Positions 17,517-26,825 of a stretch of 64,000 bases of DNA are shown here, piece after piece (position 1 is the first letter of the stretch; every line of letters begins with the position of its first letter). Where the stretch lies: positions 1 through 64,000 of the forward strand of contig JAUUNK010000004.1 in assembly GCA_030844565.1 (NCBI GenBank). Direction: 5' to 3'. The notes beneath the pieces are model-generated. The model did not search any database, had not been told where the DNA came from, and saw nothing but the letters and a program-made list of their open reading frames with translations. The position numbers and the translations under genes were made by a program. This DNA comes from Bacteroides ovatus. Lineage in GTDB: Bacteria; Bacteroidota; Bacteroidia; Bacteroidales; Bacteroidaceae.

Positions 17517-19790
17517 TTATTTTTTAGACAAAGAGAAAGGTGCGGCATACTTCGACGTACATCTTTTTTTATTGGGCTGACTTCCCATTTCAAACTTCAA
17601 TATACCTCCATCGGATATATCATCGTAGTGAATATAATTTTTATCCAGAAGCCTGCCGTTCAACGTAGCCGACTGTATATAAAGATTTTCTTTACTGTTC
17701 TGGGCCGCTTCAATCACAAACTTATTGCCATTTTCGAGAGTTATGGTAGCTCTTTTGAACAGGGGACTGCCAATCACATATTCATCCGTACCCGGGCAAA
17801 CGGCATAGATACCCAATGAACTCAAGATATACCAAGAAGACATGCCGCCCTGGTCTTCATCGCCCGGATAACCCTTTTCTGTCGAATTGTACAGTTTCTC
17901 CACAATCTGGCGCACCCAATACTGCGTCTTCCATGGCTGGCCTGCATAGCAATATAAGTAAGGCATGTGCTGAATCGGTTGGTTTCCATGAGCATATTGC
18001 CCCATATCAGCGAGCTGCATCTCTTTCATTTCATGAATAATTCCGCCATAAGTTCCCGGCTTTATTATGTTAGGAAGAATAAATACGGAGTCTATTTTAG
18101 CCGTAAATTTCTCGTCACTCCCAAAGAGGTCGATGAGTCCCTGCACATCGTGAAATACCGACCAAGTGTAATGCCAGGCATTCCCTTCGCAGAAAGGACC
18201 GCCCCACTCCAACGGGTCGAAAGGTTCCTGCCACTTGCCGTCCACCCCTTTGCCACGCATAAAACCGACAGAGGGATCGAACACATTTTTATAATTATAC
18301 ATCTGGCGTGCAAACACCTCCTGATAATGCTTGTTTCCAACCATTCTGGCAAGCTGATAACCACAGAAATCATCGTAAGCATATTCCATCGTCTGGGCAC
18401 TCGACCCCATAGACTCAGGATAGGGAACATATCCCAACTGAAAATATTCTTTCCAGAACCCCCGCCCGTTGGCTCCGCCCCAGGGACCTTTATTCATTGC
18501 TTCGTGGGCATAAGCTTTCAATGCTTTTTCAGGGTCGAAATTGCGAATGCCCTTCGCCCATGCATCTGCCAACAAAGAAATGGAGTGATTGCCCAACATA
18601 CCTCCTGTTTCGCCCGGAGAAGACCAGGAAGGCAACCAGCCGCATTGTTCCTGGGCAGCAAGAAGAGCATTCATATAACGTCCCTGCAACGTGGGATGAA
18701 GAATGTTTGTCAAAGGGAATTGAGAGCGGAAGGTATCCCAGAAGCCATTATCTGTATACATATATCCATCATATATTTTGCCGTTATAAGGACTGTAATA
18801 ATAAGGTTCTCCATTCTCTTTGCGCTCATAGAATTTACGGGAGAATAAATTGGCACGGAAAAGGCAAGAGTAAAAAGTCTTCATCTGCTCGTCCGTACAT
18901 CCTTCTACCAGAATTCTATTCAGCACTTCATTCCAAGTCTTTTGACCGCGCGCTTTAGTAGCTTCCAAATTTTTATCTTTACCCAATTCTTTTTTTAGTG
19001 TAACCAATGCCTGTTCGGCGCTAATATAAGAAGAAGCTGCCTTAGCCTGCACGGTAGAACCCTTCTTGAACTTGATATACGCACCATACCCTTTTCCGGT
19101 ATCGCCTGTTTTCTGTGGAAAAACTGCATCTTTCTGATTTTCCCATATACCATAATCCTCGAAAGGACAATCGAACTGAACCACGAAGTAGTTGCGGAAC
19201 GATTTGGAATCATTCACAAAACGTTGATTATTCACCCAACCGGATATTTGCCTTTTAGCTGCGTCGATTTTGATTTCACTCATATCAGTATATCCGTCGA
19301 GCACCAGATAAGCATCTCCAGCAGCAGGATAAGAGAAACGTAAATGTACCCCACGGGTGGTAGGAGCCATTTCAGTAGTGATGCCATTATCGAATGTCAC
19401 CTTATAATAATGGGGCTTGGCTATTTCATTCGCGTGACTGAACTTGGTTGCACGGGCATCTTGATTGACCACCAACTCACCTATCATGGGCATAAAAGAA
19501 TATACAGCGTAGTCGCTTACCCAAGGGCTACATTGATGTGACTGGCTAAAAGCACGAATCTTATCGGCAGCGTACAAATACTTAAATCCGTCTCCATTCT
19601 TGCCTGTCTGTGCAGACCATGTATGCATGCCATAAGGCATACCTGTGGTGGGATAAGTATTCCCATAGCTCAAGCCAAAGTTGGAATCGGTGCCTTGCAG
19701 GGTATTCACGTATTGCACCAAGTCTTTAAGCTGAGCATTCATCACTACCGGACACAACAGGAAAATGATTAAATAAAGGAGTTTCTTCAT
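17517..19790 (-). CDS. GH92 alpha-mannosidase (second copy)
   Basis: This 757-residue protein has an SPI signal peptide (to about residue 20). GH92 landmarks are VNTLQGTDSN, NTYPTTGMPYGMHTW, WDTFRSQFPL and the catalytic acid Glu535 in CEGNAWHY. The base region is GDEDQGGMSSWY with Asp644 and Asp646. At the +1 subsite motif it reads HGNQP (601-605), where the other two GH92 proteins here have NEP. In this family that Glu has been linked to linkage preference, so a different linkage or leaving group is likely (inference). It is the second gene of the operon, 29 bp after the esterase gene and 13 bp before GH43. Confidence 0.93.
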   Translation of the reverse strand: MKKLLYLIIFLLCPVVMNAQLKDLVQYVNTLQGTDSNFGLSYGNTYPTTGMPYGMHTWSAQTGKNGDGFKYLYAADKIRAFSQSHQCSPWVSDYAVYSFMPMIGELVVNQDARATKFSHANEIAKPHYYKVTFDNGITTEMAPTTRGVHLRFSYPAAGDAYLVLDGYTDMSEIKIDAAKRQISGWVNNQRFVNDSKSFRNYFVVQFDCPFEDYGIWENQKDAVFPQKTGDTGKGYGAYIKFKKGSTVQAKAASSYISAEQALVTLKKELGKDKNLEATKARGQKTWNEVLNRILVEGCTDEQMKTFYSCLFRANLFSRKFYERKENGEPYYYSPYNGKIYDGYMYTDNGFWDTFRSQFPLTNILHPTLQGRYMNALLAAQEQCGWLPSWSSPGETGGMLGNHSISLLADAWAKGIRNFDPEKALKAYAHEAMNKGPWGGANGRGFWKEYFQLGYVPYPESMGSSAQTMEYAYDDFCGYQLARMVGNKHYQEVFARQMYNYKNVFDPSVGFMRGKGVDGKWQEPFDPLEWGGPFCEGNAWHYTWSVFHDVQGLIDLFGSDEKFTAKIDSVFILPNIIKPGTYGGIIHEMKEMQLADMGQYAHGNQPIQHMPYLYCYAGQPWKTQYWVRQIVEKLYNSTEKGYPGDEDQGGMSSWYILSSLGIYAVCPGTDEYVIGSPLFKRATITLENGNKFVIEAAQNSKENLYIQSATLNGRLLDKNYIHYDDISDGGILKFEMGSQPNKKRCTSKYAAPFSLSKK

Positions 19791-19819
19791 GGTTTATTGT
19801 CGAATAATTAAATAAATAT

Positions 19820-21820
19820 CTACTTGGTAACATAAGTAATCCCTTTCCAGTCATCCGTGCGGAAGGGAGACAGCGGAAGGTTAACGCTGTTATACACGTT
19901 GCATACCGGATAATCAGCCCATGCATAGCGCACTGCTACCGGAAGAGTAACTGCGGGTGAAGAGACAACAATTGTGTTTCCTTCGATAACAGCATCCGCC
20001 CAATGGAATTTATGATCTACACCGGCAATAGTAAATCCTTCCGGCATCCCACCATTAGCTGTTTTCAAACCGCCCTCGATATGGTCGAAATAAAGACGAA
20101 TCTTATTTCCTTCAATTCTATAAGACTTATAGAGCGGACCGGAATAAGGAATCTTTTCTCCGTACGTCTGTGCCCGGGCAGCTAATGCCAGGCGCCTACC
20201 TACCTCTTGCTTATTTTTAGGATGTATATCGAATTCCTCGCCAATGTCAATTGTTACCGCCATTCCTGTATTTTGCAGATGCAGAGTACGAACCTGGGCT
20301 TCTCTCAGTTCCGCCCAAGTAGATTCAACCGGTTCTGTCTGTTTTGCCGTAAAACTGGCCAATTGTACCATATAAAAGGGGAAATCATATCCCCAACGAT
20401 TTCTCCAGTCAGTAATCATCAGTGGCATCAGGTCACGGTATTGAAAAGCCTCACTCGTATTGGATTCTCCCTGATACCAGATGGTCCCTTTAATAGTATA
20501 AGGAATCAACGGATAAAGCATAGCATTAAACAGGAAAGTAGGAGAATTTGGATTCCATGACATATCAACAGGCATGGGAGTAATCTCTCTCATATCTAGA
20601 GAAACCTGATATTTCCAATCACCTGCAAGTTGAATAGCTTGTGCATCGGCTAGTCGTAGTGAAACACTTTCGGGGCTTCCATTAATACCTCCGGTTCCCC
20701 CCGTATCCAATACGCGCACTGCTATCACTGCTTTTCCTTCTTTCACCAACTCTTTCGGAATCTTATAACTCCGGGGAGCCATCCACCCTTCAGTATGTCC
20801 GATCTGTACCCCATTAAAATAAGTGAAATCGTTATCATCAATGACGCCGACATTCAATGTTAACTCTTTCCCCGCCCAACCGGCCGGAATATCAATCACT
20901 TTCCTGAACCACACGAGACCATTAAATCCGGGAAGTCCCTGTTCCTGCATCAAACCGGGAACTTTCATAGTTTTCCATGTGTCATCGTTGAAATCAGGCG
21001 CAGCCCATGCAGCTTTTCCACCGATACATCCTTTATCTATTTTCTCAATCTCCGCTTTCCAAATCTCCACATCCGTCTCAAACTTCTTCTTACGTTCTTC
21101 TTGTGAAAGCGGCAGGTCTTCCAGCGCTTCGAGTCTCTTCTGCATGCCGGGCACTGTTGACAATGCTTCATTACTTGTCCAAGTTTCTATAATTGTGCCT
21201 CCCCATGAAGTATCAATCAATCCGACAGGCACATGACGATACTTATGTAAATCGCGTCCAAAGAAATATCCGGCAGCAGAGAAATCCGCCACACTCTTTG
21301 AAGAACACACTTGCCAACCGTTTCCTACAGCCCCTATATTTTCAACAGGCTTAGGACTCATGGCTTTCTCTATCAACAAGAAACGAATATTAGGATAATC
21401 ATTTGCTTCTTCCTTCTCTTGTTCATAATCCTTCACCTTTCCCCAGCCTTCCACTTGCATTTCCATATTAGACTGGCCGGAACATATCCACACCTCCCCA
21501 ATCATTACATTTGATAGTTTCACTTTTTTTCCATCGGAAATAGTGATAGTATACGGTCCTCCCGCCACCGGGGTAGCAACTTTAGTTTTCCATTTTCCTT
21601 GTGCATCGGCTTGAATAGTATATTTTTTCTGATCCCAGGAAGTAGTGATTTCAACTTTCTTATTTGGTTTGGACTCGCCCCAGATAGGAGCCTGTGTTTG
21701 TTGCTGCAACACCATGTTGTCCGAGAAAAGGGGAAGCAGTTTTACCTGTGCCGATAGTGTAGTGCTCCCTAATAAAAAGAGCAGAGAGATTGCAATTTTT
21801 TTATTCATATCAACTATCAT
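19820..21820 (-). CDS. Sialate O-acetylesterase-like SGNH protein
   Basis: The product has 666 residues, or 662 from the more likely start MNKK (21808), and an SPI signal peptide. The family pattern is clear: an N-terminal beta-domain beginning LLPLFSDNMVLQQ, then WICSGQSNMEM with nucleophile Ser117, an inserted jelly-roll at about 265-390 (WFRKVIDIPAGWAG, YFNGVQIGHTEGW), WYQGESNTSE and the terminal His motif region DIHPKNKQEVGRR. Proteins of this group remove O-acetyl groups from sialic acid or from plant and host glycans. No sialidase is visible in the window, so the sialate name should be read as family, not substrate. It probably heads the esterase-GH92-GH43-SGNH operon. Confidence 0.9.
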   Translation of the reverse strand: MIVDMNKKIAISLLFLLGSTTLSAQVKLLPLFSDNMVLQQQTQAPIWGESKPNKKVEITTSWDQKKYTIQADAQGKWKTKVATPVAGGPYTITISDGKKVKLSNVMIGEVWICSGQSNMEMQVEGWGKVKDYEQEKEEANDYPNIRFLLIEKAMSPKPVENIGAVGNGWQVCSSKSVADFSAAGYFFGRDLHKYRHVPVGLIDTSWGGTIIETWTSNEALSTVPGMQKRLEALEDLPLSQEERKKKFETDVEIWKAEIEKIDKGCIGGKAAWAAPDFNDDTWKTMKVPGLMQEQGLPGFNGLVWFRKVIDIPAGWAGKELTLNVGVIDDNDFTYFNGVQIGHTEGWMAPRSYKIPKELVKEGKAVIAVRVLDTGGTGGINGSPESVSLRLADAQAIQLAGDWKYQVSLDMREITPMPVDMSWNPNSPTFLFNAMLYPLIPYTIKGTIWYQGESNTSEAFQYRDLMPLMITDWRNRWGYDFPFYMVQLASFTAKQTEPVESTWAELREAQVRTLHLQNTGMAVTIDIGEEFDIHPKNKQEVGRRLALAARAQTYGEKIPYSGPLYKSYRIEGNKIRLYFDHIEGGLKTANGGMPEGFTIAGVDHKFHWADAVIEGNTIVVSSPAVTLPVAVRYAWADYPVCNVYNSVNLPLSPFRTDDWKGITYVTK

Positions 21821-21858
21821 TTTATAGAATACAACATTTCTATTTGTTTGAGAACGAA

Positions 21859-21866
21859 CAAATATA
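21859..21866 (-). promoter_or_regulatory. Candidate -7 box for the esterase-GH92-GH43-SGNH operon
   Basis: Minus-strand TATATTTG matches TAnnTTTG and lies about 40 bp upstream of the esterase start. No TTTG box at the expected -33 spacing was found. It overlaps an 8-bp inverted repeat TATTTGTT / AACAAATA at 21841-21848 and 21857-21864, which could be an operator. Confidence 0.4.
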
Positions 21867-21888
21867 CAATAACCACTAAAATTACTCT

Positions 21889-21944
21889 TTAAAAAAGGAA
21901 AAGAGAATAATATCTTGCCTAGAGAAACATTACTCTCTTTCTCC
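21889..21944 (-). terminator. Terminator of the second SusC/D operon
   Basis: Minus-strand GGAGAAAGAGAGTAAT (21944-21929) pairs over 15-16 positions, with two G-U pairs, with ATTATTCTCTTTTCC (21911-21897), followed by TTTTTT. It lies about 20 bp past the SusC stop codon and separates this operon from the esterase operon. Confidence 0.8.
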
Positions 21945-21963
21945 TTTGGCTTCCATTTGATTC

Positions 21964-24900
21964 TTAGAAACTAAGTTGGACACCCACGTTTATAACCCTC
22001 TGGTTCATATAAGCATCCCCGGCAGTATTAGTTCTGATTTCGGGGTCTTGTTGATATTTATCATAACTGGTAAAAGTCAGTAGATTATAAGCATTTATAT
22101 AGAAACGAATATTATCTACGAAGTTGGGTAATGCTTTTCGAGGAAGTTGATAACTTAGATCAACCGTTTTTAAACGGATGTACCATGCATTGATTAACCA
22201 AAAATCTGACATATAAATAGAAGCGCTATTAATCGTAGACGGATTGCTTGTCAAACGGGGAAACTCAATAACTTCACCATTCTTATAACGTTCCATGGAC
22301 CAACGCTTTCGATGAATCGGCTGAAATTGACTTCTAAACGATTCGATACCTGTACCATTTATAGCAAAACTATAATCAAACGAGCCTTGAAATAACACAC
22401 TAAAACTAAACCCTTTCCAGTTTCCTGCGATTGTCCATCCTAATGTCGTAGTGGGAAGGTTGGGTTTACCGATAGCTTGCTTATCGAAGTCATTGATGGT
22501 CCCGTCATTATTTAAATCTGCATATTTCAAGTCACCCGCCTGTACCGGGGTATCAGTATTGGGAACAGCCGGAGCGTCGGAAGCGCCTACATTGATTTTC
22601 TCTACATCCTCCGGAGTATAATATCCAATCCAATGATAGCCAAACGGCTGTCCGATAGGTCTTCCTGTTTCTGCTAACCAAGGGTATCTTTGTTGAGCTT
22701 CGGCCTTATAATCCACCCTATTTTTAGCATAAGAGAATACCAAGTTAGTATTGAAATTAAAGTCTCTCCAGCGATCCTGATAGCCAAATTGTCCGTCGAA
22801 GCCCCGGTTTGTTGTTCTTGCTACGTTATTCGGGGAAACACCTATACCTAGAATATCTGATATATCATTTCTGGTAACCAACTGGTCATAACGTTTATTT
22901 AAGAAATAATCAACGGAAAATGATATTCTATCAAACAAAGTCACTTCCAGCCCTATATCAAGCTTTTTCTCTTTTTCCCAAGTTACATGTAAGTTCCCCA
23001 AATCACCTTCTTTATATCCATCATAGCCTTGAAAGTTTTCCCCGAAATAATAGCCATCTCCTTTTTTATATACTTGCTGATAAAGGTAGCGGTCGCCGGG
23101 AGCGACATCCGAACCCACAAGCCCATAGGAAGCCCTAATTTTAAATAACTGGACATTTTTCGCCAACCAATCAACTTTCTGAAAGAAATCTTCCTGGGAA
23201 ATGATATAACCTACACCCACAGCCGGAAAGAATCCGAAACGGTTATCTTTGCCAAAACGATCGGTTCCGTTGTATGCCATACTAAAGTCTACCAAATACT
23301 TGTTTTTATATTTATAGCCAATCTTTCCCGTATAACCTTCAAAATTATTGGGAACTGCCGCATCCTTTTCATTAGTAGTGCTTTGCCGGTTATATGATAG
23401 CATTGCATTTACATCATGCTTTTCATTGAATATGCGTTCATAATTCAATGAAGCTTGGATATTTAAATCCTTAGTAGCCCTGTCTGTCCCATTACCTACA
23501 AAATATTGTTCATAATCGTAGATTTTACTTGGATTGATAGAATACAAACCAGTCATTGAATCATAATGATAAGTAGGATATCTTGAGCGGCTTACTCTAC
23601 GATAGTTTTCGTCAATACTGGAATATGCCAACTTAAAATTAGCAGAAAGTCCTTTGGTGAGAAAATCCATTTTCCATGTCGCACCATACAGAATGTTATT
23701 ATCATTGCGACGGGAACGTTTATATCCTTCGTTGGCGAGACGTGCATTTAATGTTGGTTTAAACCCATTTGTATCATACAAATAAGCATACGAACCATCC
23801 GGATTTAAGACAGGCGCCGAATAAGGATGCATAGCAGAAAAATCATAGAGTTGCCCTGTCGCATTCAAATCACACGGTTCATTGATATTCATGAAACGTG
23901 AAGATATATCCAAACGCATATTGAAATTGTCTGTTACGTCAAAATCAATATTGGTACGGTAGTTAAATCGCTTGTAGAAGTAATTAGAGTCAACATCACC
24001 ATTCTTCTTTCCAAAATCTTTCACCAAGCCATTTTGCGTAAAGTATCCCGCTGAAACAAAATATCTCAATTTCTTAGAACCGCCCGAAACATCCACATTG
24101 ATATTTTGCTGGAAAGCCATTTTCTTGAAAATCTCATTATACCAGTTTACGTCCGGATGCCCGTACGGATCGGTATGGTCACGAAAAGCAAGCATGTCTT
24201 CATCGCTATATTTAAAATTCTGCGGTATCCCATCATTATTATAAGCTTCCCTGACCAGTTGCAATGTTTCATAGGAATTCAGAAACTTAGGTGTCCGGAC
24301 AGGGGTCTGCATCCCCCCCTCTACGCGTACATTAATCTGCGGTTTGCCTTCCTGTCCTCTACGTGTCTTGACAACCAACACTCCGTTAGCTCCTTTAATG
24401 CCATAAATAGCTGTGGTCGAAGCATCTTTCAGAATAGAAATACTCTCTATCTCATTTACATTGATTTGAGCTAACTGTTCATAAGTATACTGAATGTCAT
24501 CTACCATAATTAAAGGTTGGTTTCCACCTCCATTCAAAGAACTGACACCACGAATAAAAAAGTCGGAAGCATCTTTCCCCGGTTGTCCTGACTGTTGCTG
24601 AGTAAAAAAACCGGGTAACTTTCCCGATAGGGCATTCTGCACACTACTAGTCGGTACATAGCGTATCTCACTCGCTTTGATGGCACTGACCGCACCCGTC
24701 AGCGTGATACGTTTTGCCTTACCATAACCCACAACAACGACTTCATCCAGGTCGGTCTGATCGGGTGCTAATTCTATATCCATATTACGTCGATTAGTGA
24801 TTCTTCTTTCCAGTTTCTTAAAACCGACATAAGAAATTTCCAGCACATTTCCTATTTGTACATTCAATTGATAATAACCGTCAGCATCTGTAATAGTGCC

Positions 24901-25044
24901 TGTTGTAGCTCCTTTCACCCGGATATTAACTCCGGGAAGCAATTCACCATCAATAGAAGAGACCGTTCCCTTCAAAGTAAACGATTGACCGAATGCCAAC
25001 GTAAAAAGGTTTATACATAATAATACTAATAGTAGTCTTTTCAT
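21964..25044 (-). CDS. SusC/RagA TonB-linked outer-membrane transporter (second system, distal)
   Basis: This 1026-residue SusC homologue has a signal peptide near 1-19, a carboxypeptidase-like regulatory domain (GTVSSIDGELLPGVNIRVKG) and the canonical SusC box DQTDLDEVVVVGYGKAK near residue 105, then the plug with GANGVLVVKTRRG and the barrel ending in Phe. It should form an oligosaccharide import channel with a SusD. It comes after, not before, a SusD gene (4 bp apart), and is the last gene of a six-gene operon closed by a terminator. Confidence 0.95.
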   Translation of the reverse strand: MKRLLLVLLCINLFTLAFGQSFTLKGTVSSIDGELLPGVNIRVKGATTGTITDADGYYQLNVQIGNVLEISYVGFKKLERRITNRRNMDIELAPDQTDLDEVVVVGYGKAKRITLTGAVSAIKASEIRYVPTSSVQNALSGKLPGFFTQQQSGQPGKDASDFFIRGVSSLNGGGNQPLIMVDDIQYTYEQLAQINVNEIESISILKDASTTAIYGIKGANGVLVVKTRRGQEGKPQINVRVEGGMQTPVRTPKFLNSYETLQLVREAYNNDGIPQNFKYSDEDMLAFRDHTDPYGHPDVNWYNEIFKKMAFQQNINVDVSGGSKKLRYFVSAGYFTQNGLVKDFGKKNGDVDSNYFYKRFNYRTNIDFDVTDNFNMRLDISSRFMNINEPCDLNATGQLYDFSAMHPYSAPVLNPDGSYAYLYDTNGFKPTLNARLANEGYKRSRRNDNNILYGATWKMDFLTKGLSANFKLAYSSIDENYRRVSRSRYPTYHYDSMTGLYSINPSKIYDYEQYFVGNGTDRATKDLNIQASLNYERIFNEKHDVNAMLSYNRQSTTNEKDAAVPNNFEGYTGKIGYKYKNKYLVDFSMAYNGTDRFGKDNRFGFFPAVGVGYIISQEDFFQKVDWLAKNVQLFKIRASYGLVGSDVAPGDRYLYQQVYKKGDGYYFGENFQGYDGYKEGDLGNLHVTWEKEKKLDIGLEVTLFDRISFSVDYFLNKRYDQLVTRNDISDILGIGVSPNNVARTTNRGFDGQFGYQDRWRDFNFNTNLVFSYAKNRVDYKAEAQQRYPWLAETGRPIGQPFGYHWIGYYTPEDVEKINVGASDAPAVPNTDTPVQAGDLKYADLNNDGTINDFDKQAIGKPNLPTTTLGWTIAGNWKGFSFSVLFQGSFDYSFAINGTGIESFRSQFQPIHRKRWSMERYKNGEVIEFPRLTSNPSTINSASIYMSDFWLINAWYIRLKTVDLSYQLPRKALPNFVDNIRFYINAYNLLTFTSYDKYQQDPEIRTNTAGDAYMNQRVINVGVQLSF

Positions 25045-25048
25045 AATA

Positions 25049-26812
25049 TTACCATTTCGGATTTTGAATCATGTTATCATTCTTTATCACCTCAGAATAG
25101 GGAATGGGATATAAATAGCGCTTTATATCAAAGTTAGCCTGTAATACATTGACGTCATTATAATTCGGACTTCCTCCCATAACGTTTATGATGGCGAGTC
25201 CCTTAAGAGGTTCTTTAAATATATCTTCGGCAAGCCTCCAGCGGCGGATGTCCCAGTAGCGTTGTTCCTCGAAAGCCATTTCTATGCGTCGCTCATTTTG
25301 AATGACTTCACGCATTTCGGCCTGAGTCATAGATTTCTTCAACCCATACATTTTATCAGTGCCTTCTTCAATGCCGGCACGTTGTCTCAAAGCTATAATT
25401 GCATTGTATACATCGTCCGAAGGAGATGGCAAATATTCATTCTCTGCTTCCGCATAATTCAGTAATATTTCTGCATACCGGAATATCACCCAGAAGTGCT
25501 TACAATTGGCATATTCTCCTTTTTCTTCGAATGCTCCCATAAATTTGCGCATGTAATAACTGGTTTTAGTATACTTAGCAGAGTTAGTCGGGTTATTTGC
25601 ACCATTCTGGGAAGTATCAAGGTTCCTGCTCAACCAAAGAGAGCCGTGGTGCAATATCGTGTATTCAAAACGAGGATCACGGTTAACATAAGGTCCCTCT
25701 TTCGTATCTACCTTATACTGACTATAGGATGGAAATTTTCCATCTTTCATAGGAAAAGCATCTACCAGGTTCTGCGTGGGATTAGTACGCCCGTTACCTA
25801 ACATATTCCCCGTAAATCCTAAAGGTCCATTGGTTGTTTCTATGTCTTTATTTTCACCTCTCAATCGGCAAAATATAACTTCGGGATTATTGGTCGCATC
25901 ATAAAAGTTCAGAAATACATTTCGGAAATCGGCAGTCAATCCATAGGTATTTTTTCCTTCCGCTCCATATTCATCAATAAACGCTTTAGCAGCCTTAGCA
26001 GCCATATTCCAACGTTCCCTATCGTAGGAAGCATAACCTACCAATTCATTTCCGGCTTCTATCGGGCGTTCATTAAATAAAGGACTTGCCGCATATAAAA
26101 GTACCCTCGTTTTCATCGCCATACAAGCTTCACGAGTGAGCGCATGCGCATAGTTAGTCGCATCTTCCGTCGGGTTTGTACGCAAGTCATCTTTAATCGC
26201 ATCCAACTCACTCACAATATATTCAATACACTGAGCAAAAGTATTACGAGGAATCTCCATATCATCTCCCAATACATATACTTCATTACCCACCAACGGA
26301 ACACCACCATAACGTTTTACCATCTCGAAATAGAAATAGGCTCTCAAGAAGCGAGCTTCTGCTTTCATCGTTACGTTCAACGGATGTACCTCACCTTTCG
26401 CATTTTTATAAGTAATATTAAAAGGAACGACATCAATATTATTTATAAAGATATTAGCTTTACGGATTCCTTTATAATAATCGCCCCATTTCATATCCGA
26501 ACCAATTCGGGTGTTTGCCGTGTAGCGCCCCATTGCCAACTTATATACATCGGGATCACTGTTTTCAATAGATATGGCATCATCTGAAGCTGCGTCCAAA
26601 TAGTCTCCGCCTACACGATTGTGCCCATTCTCCAATAATGAATAAATATTGTTCAAGAAACCCGTTGCTTGCAAACCGGCAGAATCGGTCCGTGAAAATA
26701 CAATGTCGAGTGTAAATTTCTCTACGGGTTCGGGCTCATATCCATCCGTACAAGATATAGCTGCAAAAAACAACCCGAGTCCGATAAGTGCTAAACATTT
26801 ATTTCGTATCAT
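25049..26812 (-). CDS. SusD/RagB-like lipoprotein (second system, between two SusC genes)
   Basis: This 587-residue SusD homologue has lipobox Cys21 (FAAISC). Motifs are YKGIRKANIFINNI, EARFLRAYFYFEMVKRYGG, RYAEILLNYAEAENE and NERRIEMAFEEQRYWDIRRWR, with the usual C-terminal YPIPYSEV. It would bind the oligosaccharide entering a SusC channel. It sits 13 bp after one SusC gene and 4 bp before another, so which of them it pairs with is not certain; order and spacing favour the upstream SusC (26826-29963). Confidence 0.95.
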   Translation of the reverse strand: MIRNKCLALIGLGLFFAAISCTDGYEPEPVEKFTLDIVFSRTDSAGLQATGFLNNIYSLLENGHNRVGGDYLDAASDDAISIENSDPDVYKLAMGRYTANTRIGSDMKWGDYYKGIRKANIFINNIDVVPFNITYKNAKGEVHPLNVTMKAEARFLRAYFYFEMVKRYGGVPLVGNEVYVLGDDMEIPRNTFAQCIEYIVSELDAIKDDLRTNPTEDATNYAHALTREACMAMKTRVLLYAASPLFNERPIEAGNELVGYASYDRERWNMAAKAAKAFIDEYGAEGKNTYGLTADFRNVFLNFYDATNNPEVIFCRLRGENKDIETTNGPLGFTGNMLGNGRTNPTQNLVDAFPMKDGKFPSYSQYKVDTKEGPYVNRDPRFEYTILHHGSLWLSRNLDTSQNGANNPTNSAKYTKTSYYMRKFMGAFEEKGEYANCKHFWVIFRYAEILLNYAEAENEYLPSPSDDVYNAIIALRQRAGIEEGTDKMYGLKKSMTQAEMREVIQNERRIEMAFEEQRYWDIRRWRLAEDIFKEPLKGLAIINVMGGSPNYNDVNVLQANFDIKRYLYPIPYSEVIKNDNMIQNPKW

Positions 26813-26825
26813 ATTTTATAGTACA

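Noticed and set aside
17967..18848. 293-residue plus-strand frame opposite GH92
   Set aside because: Long but antisense to a complete GH92; composition (many Ile, His, Ser, Pro) is that of a shadow frame.
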